64,000 nt of DNA from Sphingobacteriaceae bacterium (GTDB taxonomy: Bacteria; Bacteroidota; Bacteroidia; B-17B0; Aurantibacillaceae). Below, piece by piece: positions 1-7,478 of the stretch. How positions within the stretch are numbered: the first letter of the stretch is position 1; each line of letters begins with the position of its first letter. The notes below the pieces were generated by a model, which was given only the letters and a program-made list of their open reading frames with translations, was not told the DNA's origin and ran no database searches. The translations under genes and the position numbers were made by a program. The stretch covers positions 248,001 to 312,000 of the forward strand of contig JADJXI010000017.1 in assembly GCA_016715905.1 (NCBI GenBank). The letters are read 5' to 3'.

Positions 1-48
1 ACAAATTGGATTATTTTTAATAAGTGAAAAAATTAAATTCTTATAACT

Positions 49-1059
49 GTGATTTTAGTTAGTGGAGCAACAGGTATTATTGGTTCGCATGTAGTAATGA
101 ATTTACTTTTGAAAGGTGAAAAAGTTATCGCCTGTACCGGAAATGAAATCAATAAAATAAAACTAAAAAAACTATTGGGCTATTATCAGCAAGAAAGTTT
201 GTATTCGCTGGTGATCTGGCGCGAAATGCTATTCAATGATATTTATTCTATAGAAACAGCGTTAGAAAATGTGAGAGCTGTTTATCATTGCGCCGGAATT
301 GTTTCATTTAATTCAAAAGACCGAAAAAAATTATATGAAATAAATGAATACGGAACGGCTAATTTAGTTAATGCTTGCCTTACCATGAATATTCCACTGT
401 GTCATGTAAGTTCAATAGCTACCTTAAATAATGCCGATTATAAAAATGAATTAAATGAAGATGTTTTTTGGAAAAAAAGTGGAAATGAAAGTGATTATGC
501 CATTAGTAAATACAAAGGGGAGTTGGAAGTTTGGAGAGGAATTGAAGAAGGATTAAATGCTGTTATTGTAAATCCGGGCATTGTATTATCGCCGGGATTC
601 TGGGAACAAAGTAGCTCTCAATTATTTGGCTTGTGTGATAAGGGATTAAAATATTATACTTCTGGAATTAGTGCATATATTACTGCTGACGACACTTCCA
701 AAATTATGATTGAGTTGATGAACAAAAGGAAATATGCAAACCGTTATATTCTAATAGAAAACAATTACAGTTATAAAAATGTACTTCAACTAATTTCAAC
801 TCATTTGGATAAATCAACAGCTCTAAAAGAAATTGGACCTTTTACAATTACATTATTCTATCGTTTGGAAAAAATAATGGCATTCTTTCGTTTAAAAAAG
901 GCTCGTTTAAGTAAATCGGCTATTCGATCACTTTATAATCAGCAAAAATTCTCCAATAAAAAAATTTCGGCGGAGCTTAACTATAATTTTACCGCTATTT
1001 CAGGCGAAATTGAACGCATTTGCAAAATTTACCGAAAAGAGCACCCTTCTAGGGCTTAA
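49..1059 (+). CDS. NAD-dependent epimerase/dehydratase family protein
   Basis: Extended short-chain dehydrogenase/reductase of 336 residues, resembling dihydroflavonol-4-reductase-like epimerases. The Rossmann glycine motif GATGIIG lies at residues 6-12 and the catalytic YxxxK (YAISK) at 150-154, with the SSIA catalytic serine stretch at about 121-124. It probably oxidises or reduces a nucleotide-sugar or a related carbonyl compound; the substrate cannot be read from sequence. The start is GTG at 49: an in-frame stop lies at 34-36, no ATG lies between, and the nucleotide-binding strand begins directly after it. It is a single gene, followed by a 100-bp gap with its own promoter for the next gene. 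Confidence 0.9.
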   Translation: MILVSGATGIIGSHVVMNLLLKGEKVIACTGNEINKIKLKKLLGYYQQESLYSLVIWREMLFNDIYSIETALENVRAVYHCAGIVSFNSKDRKKLYEINEYGTANLVNACLTMNIPLCHVSSIATLNNADYKNELNEDVFWKKSGNESDYAISKYKGELEVWRGIEEGLNAVIVNPGIVLSPGFWEQSSSQLFGLCDKGLKYYTSGISAYITADDTSKIMIELMNKRKYANRYILIENNYSYKNVLQLISTHLDKSTALKEIGPFTITLFYRLEKIMAFFRLKKARLSKSAIRSLYNQQKFSNKKISAELNYNFTAISGEIERICKIYRKEHPSRA

Positions 1060-1104
1060 TTAATTGCTCATCAAGTATTTAAATTTCCCCCGATTTAACT
1101 TTAT

Positions 1105-1136
1105 TTTGTTTTTTGTGAGTTATTTATATATCTTAG
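1105..1136 (+). promoter_or_regulatory. Bacteroidota-type promoter for the deoxynucleoside kinase
   Basis: TTTG at 1105-1108, a 20-bp spacer, then TATCTTAG at 1129-1136 (seven of eight positions of TAnnTTTG). The start codon follows at 1159. Assigned by consensus only. Confidence 0.5.
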
Positions 1137-1158
1137 TCTATTATTTTAAGAAATTCGT

Positions 1159-1776
1159 ATGCACATCGCCATTGCTGGTAACATCGGTTCCGGAAAGACA
1201 ACTTTGACCTCACTTTTAGCTAAACACTACAAATGGCATGCTCACTATGAAGATGCAGATGACAACCCATATTTAAATGATTTTTATGAAGATATGCAAC
1301 GTTGGTCATTTAATTTGCAGGTCTACTTTTTAAATAATCGATTCAATCAAATTTTAGATATCCGTAAAGGAAAACACACAGTAGTTCAAGACAGAACCAT
1401 ATACGAAGACGCGTATATTTTTGCTCCCAATTTGCATGCAATGGGATTAATGACTACCCGTGATTACGATAATTATTTTCAACTTTTTAAATTAATGGAG
1501 GGCTTAATCAAAGCTCCTGATTTGATTATTTATTTGCGTGCAGGAGTTCCAACTTTAGTTAAGCAAATTCAAAAAAGAGGACGCGATTATGAGAATAGCA
1601 TTCGTTTGGATTATTTAAAAAGACTGAATGAAAGATATGAAGCCTGGAGCACTTCTTATGAAGCCGGAAAAATATTGGTTGTAGATGTAGATGATATAAA
1701 TTTTAGTGAAAGCAAAGAGGATTTAGGAAAAGTAATAAGAATGATTGATGCACAATTAAACGGATTATTTAAATAG
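1159..1776 (+). CDS. Deoxynucleoside kinase (dNK family)
   Basis: Phosphorylates deoxynucleosides for salvage into dNTPs. The 205-residue length is normal for the dCK/dGK/dAK family. The P-loop GNIGSGKT is at residues 7-14, the substrate-binding Glu (HYED) near 31, the family DRT motif at 78-80 followed by EDAYIFA, and an Arg-rich lid (KRGRDYE) near 139. The first gene of a two-gene unit: its TAG stop shares one base with the GTG start of the next gene (1776), implying coupled translation with the SiaB-like protein. Which deoxynucleoside is preferred cannot be told; deoxyadenosine/deoxyguanosine kinase is most likely for this phylum. Confidence 0.93.
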   Translation: MHIAIAGNIGSGKTTLTSLLAKHYKWHAHYEDADDNPYLNDFYEDMQRWSFNLQVYFLNNRFNQILDIRKGKHTVVQDRTIYEDAYIFAPNLHAMGLMTTRDYDNYFQLFKLMEGLIKAPDLIIYLRAGVPTLVKQIQKRGRDYENSIRLDYLKRLNERYEAWSTSYEAGKILVVDVDDINFSESKEDLGKVIRMIDAQLNGLFK

Positions 1777-2348
1777 TGAGTTCTACTACAAATAAAGAAG
1801 AGTTTTTTGATTTGCAGTTCGCGACTCAAGTAAATTCATCCAAACAAAACGGCGAATTAATTTTAGCTTATGATGGCGTATTAAATACCGAAACCATTGC
1901 CAAGTTGGAAGCCGAAATTGAAAGCAAAATTATGGAAAAAGGCTTTCCGAAATCCGTAGTTAAAAAAGTGTTTTTTATTTGTGTTGAATCGTTACAAAAC
2001 ATGTTAATTCACGGACATCGCGATGATAGTGGTGATCAGCATAATTTTTTCTTACTTCATTCTACTCCTACTGCTGTAAAAATTACAGTTGCCAATCTGA
2101 TCAATAACAGCTCCATAGAAAAATTAGAAAAAGATTTAACCAAAATTAATTCTTTTGAAAATCCGGCAGATTTAAAACAATATTATTTAGATCATTTGGA
2201 AAATAATGAATTAAGTGATAAAGGAGGCGCCGGCTTAGGATTCATTACTATTGGCATGAAGAGTGGGAATAAACTTGCACCTGAATTTAAAGCCATTGAT
2301 GATAAATTTTCTTTGTTTTTAATGGGTGTTACCATCAATTTAGAGTAA
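1776..2348 (+). CDS. SiaB-like protein kinase (GHKL-type, DUF6272)
   Basis: A 190-residue protein resembling SiaB-type kinases, GHKL ATPases that phosphorylate a partner (SiaC) and are opposed by a PP2C phosphatase (SiaA). Visible are an N-box-like helix (ESLQNMLIHGH, about 67-77) and a G-box (GGAGLGF, about 150-156). It has no sensor domain or membrane segment, so it is presumably cytosolic. It starts with GTG inside the stop codon of the kinase gene upstream. No SiaC-like or PP2C gene lies next to it in this window, so the partners are encoded elsewhere. A family-level call; the target is unknown. Confidence 0.75.
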   Translation: MSSTTNKEEFFDLQFATQVNSSKQNGELILAYDGVLNTETIAKLEAEIESKIMEKGFPKSVVKKVFFICVESLQNMLIHGHRDDSGDQHNFFLLHSTPTAVKITVANLINNSSIEKLEKDLTKINSFENPADLKQYYLDHLENNELSDKGGAGLGFITIGMKSGNKLAPEFKAIDDKFSLFLMGVTINLE

Positions 2349-2366
2349 TACTACTTCAGCTACTCT
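2342..2366. terminator. Possible weak bidirectional terminator between convergent genes
   Basis: AGAGTA at 2342-2347 pairs with TACTCT at 2361-2366 across a 13-base loop, with TCTTTTC following on the plus strand. It overlaps the ends of both convergent reading frames. The stem is short, so this is tentative. Confidence 0.3.
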
Positions 2367-3129
2367 TCTTTTCAATTAAATGAGTTAATTCAACAAACTC
2401 CGATACAGATAATTGTTCGGGCCGTTTATTTAAAATCACGTTTTCAAAATTATTTTCCGGTAATAATGATTTCAATGAATTTTTCAATTGTTTTCTACGT
2501 TGATTAAAGGCAGTTTTCACAACCTGAAAAAATAAAGTTTCATCACAACTTAATTTTTCCGTTTCATTTCTGGTAAATCTAACAACAGCGCTTTTTACTT
2601 TTGGGTGAGGATTGAAAACATTTTCATGTACCGTAAATAAATACTCAATTTTAAAATACGCTTGCAATAACACGCTTAAAATTCCATACACTTTTGTTCC
2701 TGGCTTTTCCGCCATGCGCTGCGCTACTTCTTTTTGAAACATACCCACAACTACCGGAATATTATTTCGGCATTCCAATACCTTAAACATAATTTGACTC
2801 GAAATATTATACGGAAAATTACCAATAACCATAAACTTATCGCCTGCTATTTGTTTCAAGTCGGCCTTTAAAAAATCGCTAAAAATAATCTGATTCTTTT
2901 TTTCAGGAAAAAGTTGATGTAGATAATCAATAGATTCTATATCTACATCTAAGGCATAAAAATGCTTACGGCTATTAATTAGATACTTCGTTAACACACC
3001 GGTACCGGGACCAATTTCAACCAATGGAACATCGTTTTGCGGAATTGAATCCACAATTTTTTTAGCAATATTTTCATCGCACAGAAAATGCTGACCTAAA
3101 TGTTTTTTTGCTCTTACCGGTGAAGCCAT
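2356..3129 (-). CDS. rsmA: 16S rRNA (adenine1518-N6/adenine1519-N6)-dimethyltransferase
   Basis: KsgA/RsmA dimethylates two adjacent adenines in helix 45 of 16S rRNA, a late step of 30S maturation. The 257 residues match the family length. The signature KHLGQHFL is at 9-16, SAM-binding motif I VEIGPGTG at 37-44 and the catalytic NxPY motif (NFPY) at 104-107; the C-terminal helical domain contains the usual FNQRRKQLKNSL segment. Start ATG at 3129, one base after the prfB stop codon, so it is the distal gene of the HTTM-prfB-rsmA run. Confidence 0.97.
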   Translation of the reverse strand: MASPVRAKKHLGQHFLCDENIAKKIVDSIPQNDVPLVEIGPGTGVLTKYLINSRKHFYALDVDIESIDYLHQLFPEKKNQIIFSDFLKADLKQIAGDKFMVIGNFPYNISSQIMFKVLECRNNIPVVVGMFQKEVAQRMAEKPGTKVYGILSVLLQAYFKIEYLFTVHENVFNPHPKVKSAVVRFTRNETEKLSCDETLFFQVVKTAFNQRRKQLKNSLKSLLPENNFENVILNKRPEQLSVSEFVELTHLIEKKSS

Positions 3130-3130
3130 T

Positions 3131-4238
3131 TTACGAAGTAGTTGAACTTTTTTTACCGCCTAATTGCATCAGGTACGCTTTAATTAATTCGTCCAAATTT
3201 CCATCCAATACTGATTCTGCATCGGTAATTTTCAATTCTGTTCTCACATCATTTACCATTTTATAAGGGTGTAAAACGTAACTGCGAATCTGAGACCCCC
3301 ATTCAATTTTCATTTTACTGTCTTCCACTGCCTGTCGCGCTTCATTACGTTTCCTCAATTCCAATTCATACAATTGAGAGCGTAACATCTGCAAGGCTCT
3401 TTCTCTATTCCCATGTTGCGATCTTTCTATTTGGCAAACAACCACAATTCCGGTTGGTTTGTGTAACATCTGAACTTTAGTTTCTACCTTATTTACATTT
3501 TGTCCGCCTGCACCCCCGCTACGTGAAGTTGTAACTTCTAAATCAGCAGGTTTAATGTCAATCTCAATGCTATCATCAACTATGGGATAAACATACACAG
3601 ATGCAAAACTAGTGTGCCTTTTTGCATTGGAATCAAACGGACTAATTCTTACCAATCGATGCACACCATTTTCTCCCTTTAAAAAGCCATATGCAAATTC
3701 CCCTTCTATTTGTAAAGAAACCGATTTTATTCCCGCAACGTCACCTGCATTAAAATCCAATTCACTAATCTTAAATCCTTGTTTTTCGGCCCACATCATA
3801 TACATGCGCATGAGCATTCCGGCCCAATCGCAGCTTTCTGTTCCGCCGGCACCGGAGTTAATTTGTAACACGCATTTAAGTCGGTCTTCCGGAGCACTAA
3901 GCATGTTTTTAAATTCAACGTCTTCAATTTTTTTCAGGCATTTATTATACTCCAACTCCGTTTCCGCTTCAGTAGCATCACCACTTTTAAAAAAATCATA
4001 TAGCGTAAGTAAATCGTCCGTTTCACGATTAACCTCTTCATAGGAATTAGTCCAACTTTTCAGTTGCTTTACCTGATTTAATATTTTTTCTGCGTTTTTC
4101 GGGTCATTCCAAAATGCAGGATCCAGCGTTTTTTCTTCTAACTGCTCCAGATCAGATTTCTTTCTATCGTAGTCAAAGAAACCCCCTTAAAGCCTTACGG
4201 CGATCATTGAGTGCTTTTAATTGTTCTAATGTAAACAT
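3131..4238 (-). CDS. prfB: Peptide chain release factor 2, expressed by programmed +1 frameshift
   Basis: RF2 ends translation at UGA and UAA. The coding sequence is split: ATG at 4238 opens a 21-codon frame ending CTT TGA (TGA at 4175-4173); after a +1 slip, translation resumes at GAC (4174) and runs to 3131, giving a 368-residue product (E. coli RF2 has 365). Joined segments are 4238-4176 and 4174-3131. After the shift the protein continues DYDRKKSDLEQ and then EEKTLDPAFWND, a typical RF2 N-terminal domain. The stop-recognition tripeptide SPF is at about 199-201 and the catalytic GGQ at about 244-246. An uninterrupted frame begins only at an internal TTG (3955), so automated calling may truncate it. 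Twelve bases follow the HTTM stop. Confidence 0.95.
4172..4187 (-). promoter_or_regulatory. Programmed +1 ribosomal frameshift site of prfB
   Basis: Read on the minus strand: AGG GGG TTT CTT TGA C. The purine-rich AGGGGG is a Shine-Dalgarno-like stimulator, CTT is the slippery codon, and the in-frame TGA followed by C is a poor termination context. Spacing from stimulator to TGA is the same as in E. coli (AGG GGG TAT CTT TGA C). In known systems low RF2 makes the ribosome pause at UGA and slip, so RF2 controls its own synthesis. Confidence 0.93.
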
Positions 4239-4250
4239 ACGGTAAAGGTA

Positions 4251-5102
4251 CTAATTTAATTGCTCATCCTGTTTTAATGGCCATAAAAATATATATGGAA
4301 TTAGCATTACAAGACCAAAAGTTACTAAACCCATACCAAATGCAATAAGCAGATGAATAACAATGCCAACAAACAACATGGGCTTTTTTATTTTTTTGAA
4401 CCAAATTAATAGAGGAAAAAGTAATTGATACGCTATTAAAAAATAGTTTGCAAAAATAAATAGAAAGGGTGTTTTTTCAATTAAAGAAATAAAAAAGTCA
4501 TTACTAAAATGAGTAGTTTTAAACGTTAGTAGTATAGCGTTACCATTCATCCAGTCTTCGCTTTGTAGCTTCGCCCAACCCGCAATAAAATATACCCAAC
4601 ATAGCTGCAGAATAATACCGGCTACTCCAAAATTATGTGTAATAACTGAATAAGAAGGGTCTGTTTTTTTATGGCTATATCCAATAAATATATTGAAAAA
4701 TAAGAGCTGATTAAGCAGGAAATCACCGCCTGATAACACGGGATAAATTCTATTGTGAATATTTATTACAATCAACCACAACAAAAAATCATTCAATATA
4801 TAGATTTGTTTTTTAAAAACACCTAAGAAGCCAAGCAAAAGGGCAATACTCAAAAACCAATATGCAGCGTTAACTTGTGCTGAACCATATAAATAAAACG
4901 CTAGATCAGATATAAAACCTAAGTCGCTGAATTTTTTTATAGTAACAATACTATTAGTACCAAAAAGTAAATTATAATTTAAAAGCCAGTATGCTGACTT
5001 AATAATTATAAAGAGATAAATTATTTTTTTAAAATAGTTTGCGTTTTTTTGCAGCAAACGGTTAAAGCCAAAATAAATGTAAATATTTTTTAAACTAAAC
5101 AA
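4251..5102 (-). CDS. HTTM-domain (vitamin K carboxylase-like) membrane protein
   Basis: A 283-residue, strongly hydrophobic protein with about seven to eight membrane segments, resembling the HTTM family, which includes the membrane part of vitamin K-dependent gamma-carboxylase and SdpB. Segments such as FIAGWAKLQSEDWMNGNAI (about 172-190) and IVIHLLIAFGMGL fit the pattern. The start is TTG at 5102; an in-frame stop lies a few codons upstream and no ATG is available. It precedes prfB by 12 bp on the same strand. Its biochemical role is unknown; HTTM proteins often occur with DCC-family thiol oxidoreductases, one of which lies 6 kb away at 11146. Confidence 0.75.
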   Translation of the reverse strand: MFSLKNIYIYFGFNRLLQKNANYFKKIIYLFIIIKSAYWLLNYNLLFGTNSIVTIKKFSDLGFISDLAFYLYGSAQVNAAYWFLSIALLLGFLGVFKKQIYILNDFLLWLIVINIHNRIYPVLSGGDFLLNQLLFFNIFIGYSHKKTDPSYSVITHNFGVAGIILQLCWVYFIAGWAKLQSEDWMNGNAILLTFKTTHFSNDFFISLIEKTPFLFIFANYFLIAYQLLFPLLIWFKKIKKPMLFVGIVIHLLIAFGMGLVTFGLVMLIPYIFLWPLKQDEQLN

Positions 5103-5153
5103 GCTAAATGCGAGCGAATGCTTTTAATAAATAATAATAAAGTCATACGTTCA

Positions 5154-7346
5154 TTAAGGAAGAAGATTCACATTCCCGTAATGCGTTTCATATTGTTGAG
5201 TTACCTCATTGGTGAAAGTGATACGATAAACATAAACATCTTGCGTACAAATTTTTCCTTTATAGGTTCCATCCCATCCTTTTACGGCTTCGGTAGTTGA
5301 AAATATTTTTTCTCCCCACTTATCATAAATATCAAATTGATAATTTAACCAGCCAATGCCCTTTGGCATAAAAACATCGTTTAATCCGTCATTATTTGGT
5401 GTAAATGTATTTGGAATCCAGAATCGGTATTCCGGCTCAATTTTTACTATTTTTGAAATGGTGTCGGCACAATTGTAAACGTTAGTCACCGTTTGTTTCA
5501 CGATGTAATTTCCTACTTGCGTATACTCATGAAAAAAGTTTGCAAAATTATTATTTGCTCCATCGCCCAAAGAATAATTCCAAGAAACAACGTCATCACT
5601 TGCCAAATTATTAATTTTAATTAATGGGTCAAAAATAGTAGTTACTTCGGGTGTTAATGTAAAGTCTGCCACAGGCCTTGGATTTACCACAATATTTTTT
5701 ATCACAGCTTTTCCGGTATCGGCACAAATACTCGTACTTGTAACGGTTAATGTTGCACTGTACACTCCGGCAGGCGATAAAGTTATTAAGGGCTCAAATT
5801 CCGTTGATGATTTTCCGTTACTGAACTGCCATTGATAATTAACCGGTAATTCGCTGGAACTTCCATTACTAAACCCAAACAGTGCCGGATCACAAAGTGC
5901 ATCGGGTAAATTATTTATTTTAGCTTTTGGTTTATCAAATATTTTAACTGTATCCACAATTGAATCTACACACTGAAATTGTTTAGCCCACAGGGTTACC
6001 GGTATTTTTCCGGGTTGGTTAAAAACAATTCCGGCTGGTTCTTTAAAACTAGAAACACTTGGCGTGGCGGCAGCCGTAAATCGCCAGTTAAATACTGCAC
6101 TCGAATGATGTTGGCTGTTATTCGAAAAATTGTATGAATTTAATCTTAAACATTTAGGAGCTTGTTTAGGCATGCTCAAGGTTAAATCAGGATAGATATA
6201 AAATGTTTTTTTCATGGTATCACTGCAAGCTTTTCCGGGATTAGCAATGAGTGTTACTACATACATTCCGGTATCTGCATAGGTATACGTTGGATTAAAC
6301 ACATTTGAAGTGTCAGCCAAAGTTCCCGGAACTCCAAAATTCCAATGATAGGTTAACGGTATACTGCCAAAACTTTGATTTGAAAATTCGATTGTATTTC
6401 CCTGACATTTTTTTACCGGCTCTTCAAAAACACTGGCCACATTTACTACACAAGGCGTAATATTAAATTGAAAATCTCTGAAATGAATATTGATAAGAAC
6501 ACCGTTTCTCTTTTCATATACGCAAATGCCAACTACATACTGGCCAACCTGTGTTGGACGACCGGTTAAAAGTCCGGTAATAGGATTAATGGCAAATGCC
6601 GGATTAGCCGGCAATGGATTTGTTCCATTAAAACTTCCCGAATAATTAACATTAGGATACGGTGGCGGTGGTGCAACAGTAGGGCAACCATTTTGTCCGT
6701 TCAAAGACGGGCAATTTACATCAAGTCCTTGATGAGGAGTATAAAAAGCATAAGTTAATTCATCCCCATCCGGATCGGTTGCAACATGATCAAATGAAAA
6801 AGGAACATTGGCGCATAAGAAAATGGGTGGAAATTTTGAAAATCTAGGCGAACTGTTTGTAATTGCCTTTTCGGGCCCGGGTATATACGTAAAATAGCTT
6901 GAGCCTTGTGAGCCCGGCGTAGTTAAATTAATAATAGTGTTGTTTCGACAACAGCGCTGATACACCAAATAATATCCACCCGCCAAAGGTTGTAGATTTA
7001 CGGTGGTGGTATAAACCCCCTCTTCTACGCAAACATTGGTTGGAATTTCAATACAAGGATTATTTAATGTTGGCGGAATGTTTTTAATAACAGGTGCCCC
7101 AATGTCAAAAGTGGTAATTAAATTATTGTTGGAGTCATATACCGTAATAATTGCGGGTGGCATATTGCCTCCAACCCCATCTAACAAAGCACCATCGCTA
7201 AAACAATCTCGGTAAACTTTTAAGGTAATCCGATAATTACTTCCCCCTAAATCATCATATATAATTTCGCCGCCAACAATATGTTTAGCATTGAGCTGTC
7301 CGTTAAAAAAGGACAATAATAACAATATGAAGTAAATTTTTTTCAC
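5154..7346 (-). CDS. PKD-repeat surface protein with T9SS type B (CHU_C) sorting domain
   Basis: Secreted or surface protein of 730 residues. A signal peptide occupies about residues 1-20 (ends near LNAKH). The N-terminal 300 residues have a Cys-rich fold common in Bacteroidota (VYRDCFSDG, YQRCCRNNT, DPDGDELTY). PKD-like domains follow from about 310, with the sequence HWNFG near 335 and further repeats to about 630. The C-terminus (about 643-730) is the gliding-motility-associated/T9SS type B domain, opening FWIPNTFTPNNDGLNDVF. It is probably exported by T9SS and held at the surface. GTG start at 7346 gives the intact signal peptide. No PorP partner is adjacent; one lies at 16693. Ligand unknown. 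Confidence 0.88.
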   Translation of the reverse strand: MKKIYFILLLLSFFNGQLNAKHIVGGEIIYDDLGGSNYRITLKVYRDCFSDGALLDGVGGNMPPAIITVYDSNNNLITTFDIGAPVIKNIPPTLNNPCIEIPTNVCVEEGVYTTTVNLQPLAGGYYLVYQRCCRNNTIINLTTPGSQGSSYFTYIPGPEKAITNSSPRFSKFPPIFLCANVPFSFDHVATDPDGDELTYAFYTPHQGLDVNCPSLNGQNGCPTVAPPPPYPNVNYSGSFNGTNPLPANPAFAINPITGLLTGRPTQVGQYVVGICVYEKRNGVLINIHFRDFQFNITPCVVNVASVFEEPVKKCQGNTIEFSNQSFGSIPLTYHWNFGVPGTLADTSNVFNPTYTYADTGMYVVTLIANPGKACSDTMKKTFYIYPDLTLSMPKQAPKCLRLNSYNFSNNSQHHSSAVFNWRFTAAATPSVSSFKEPAGIVFNQPGKIPVTLWAKQFQCVDSIVDTVKIFDKPKAKINNLPDALCDPALFGFSNGSSSELPVNYQWQFSNGKSSTEFEPLITLSPAGVYSATLTVTSTSICADTGKAVIKNIVVNPRPVADFTLTPEVTTIFDPLIKINNLASDDVVSWNYSLGDGANNNFANFFHEYTQVGNYIVKQTVTNVYNCADTISKIVKIEPEYRFWIPNTFTPNNDGLNDVFMPKGIGWLNYQFDIYDKWGEKIFSTTEAVKGWDGTYKGKICTQDVYVYRITFTNEVTQQYETHYGNVNLLP

Positions 7347-7465
7347 TCCTCAAATTTCAAGCATTAAATTACTAAAAAAATAGCTCATTTTAAAGCCCTT
7401 TTACAAGTGGTTAACTTAAGCCAAAAAGTGGTTGTTTTTGACCATAAAGCGATGAATTTATTTAG

Positions 7466-7473
7466 TAACTTTG
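7466..7473 (+). promoter_or_regulatory. Promoter -7 element (TAACTTTG)
   Basis: A full match to TAnnTTTG. Only five bases separate it from the ATG at 7479, so the transcript probably starts at or next to the start codon. Confidence 0.45.
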
Positions 7474-7478
7474 TTAAT

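Noticed and set aside
3955..3955. Start of RF2 at the internal TTG
   Set aside because: The 73 codons upstream encode a standard RF2 N-terminal domain, joined to ATG 4238 by the frameshift site.
3612..4043. Plus-strand open frame opposite prfB
   Set aside because: Lies entirely antisense to the RF2 coding frame, has no promoter and its translation is low-complexity; RF2 motifs on the other strand are certain.
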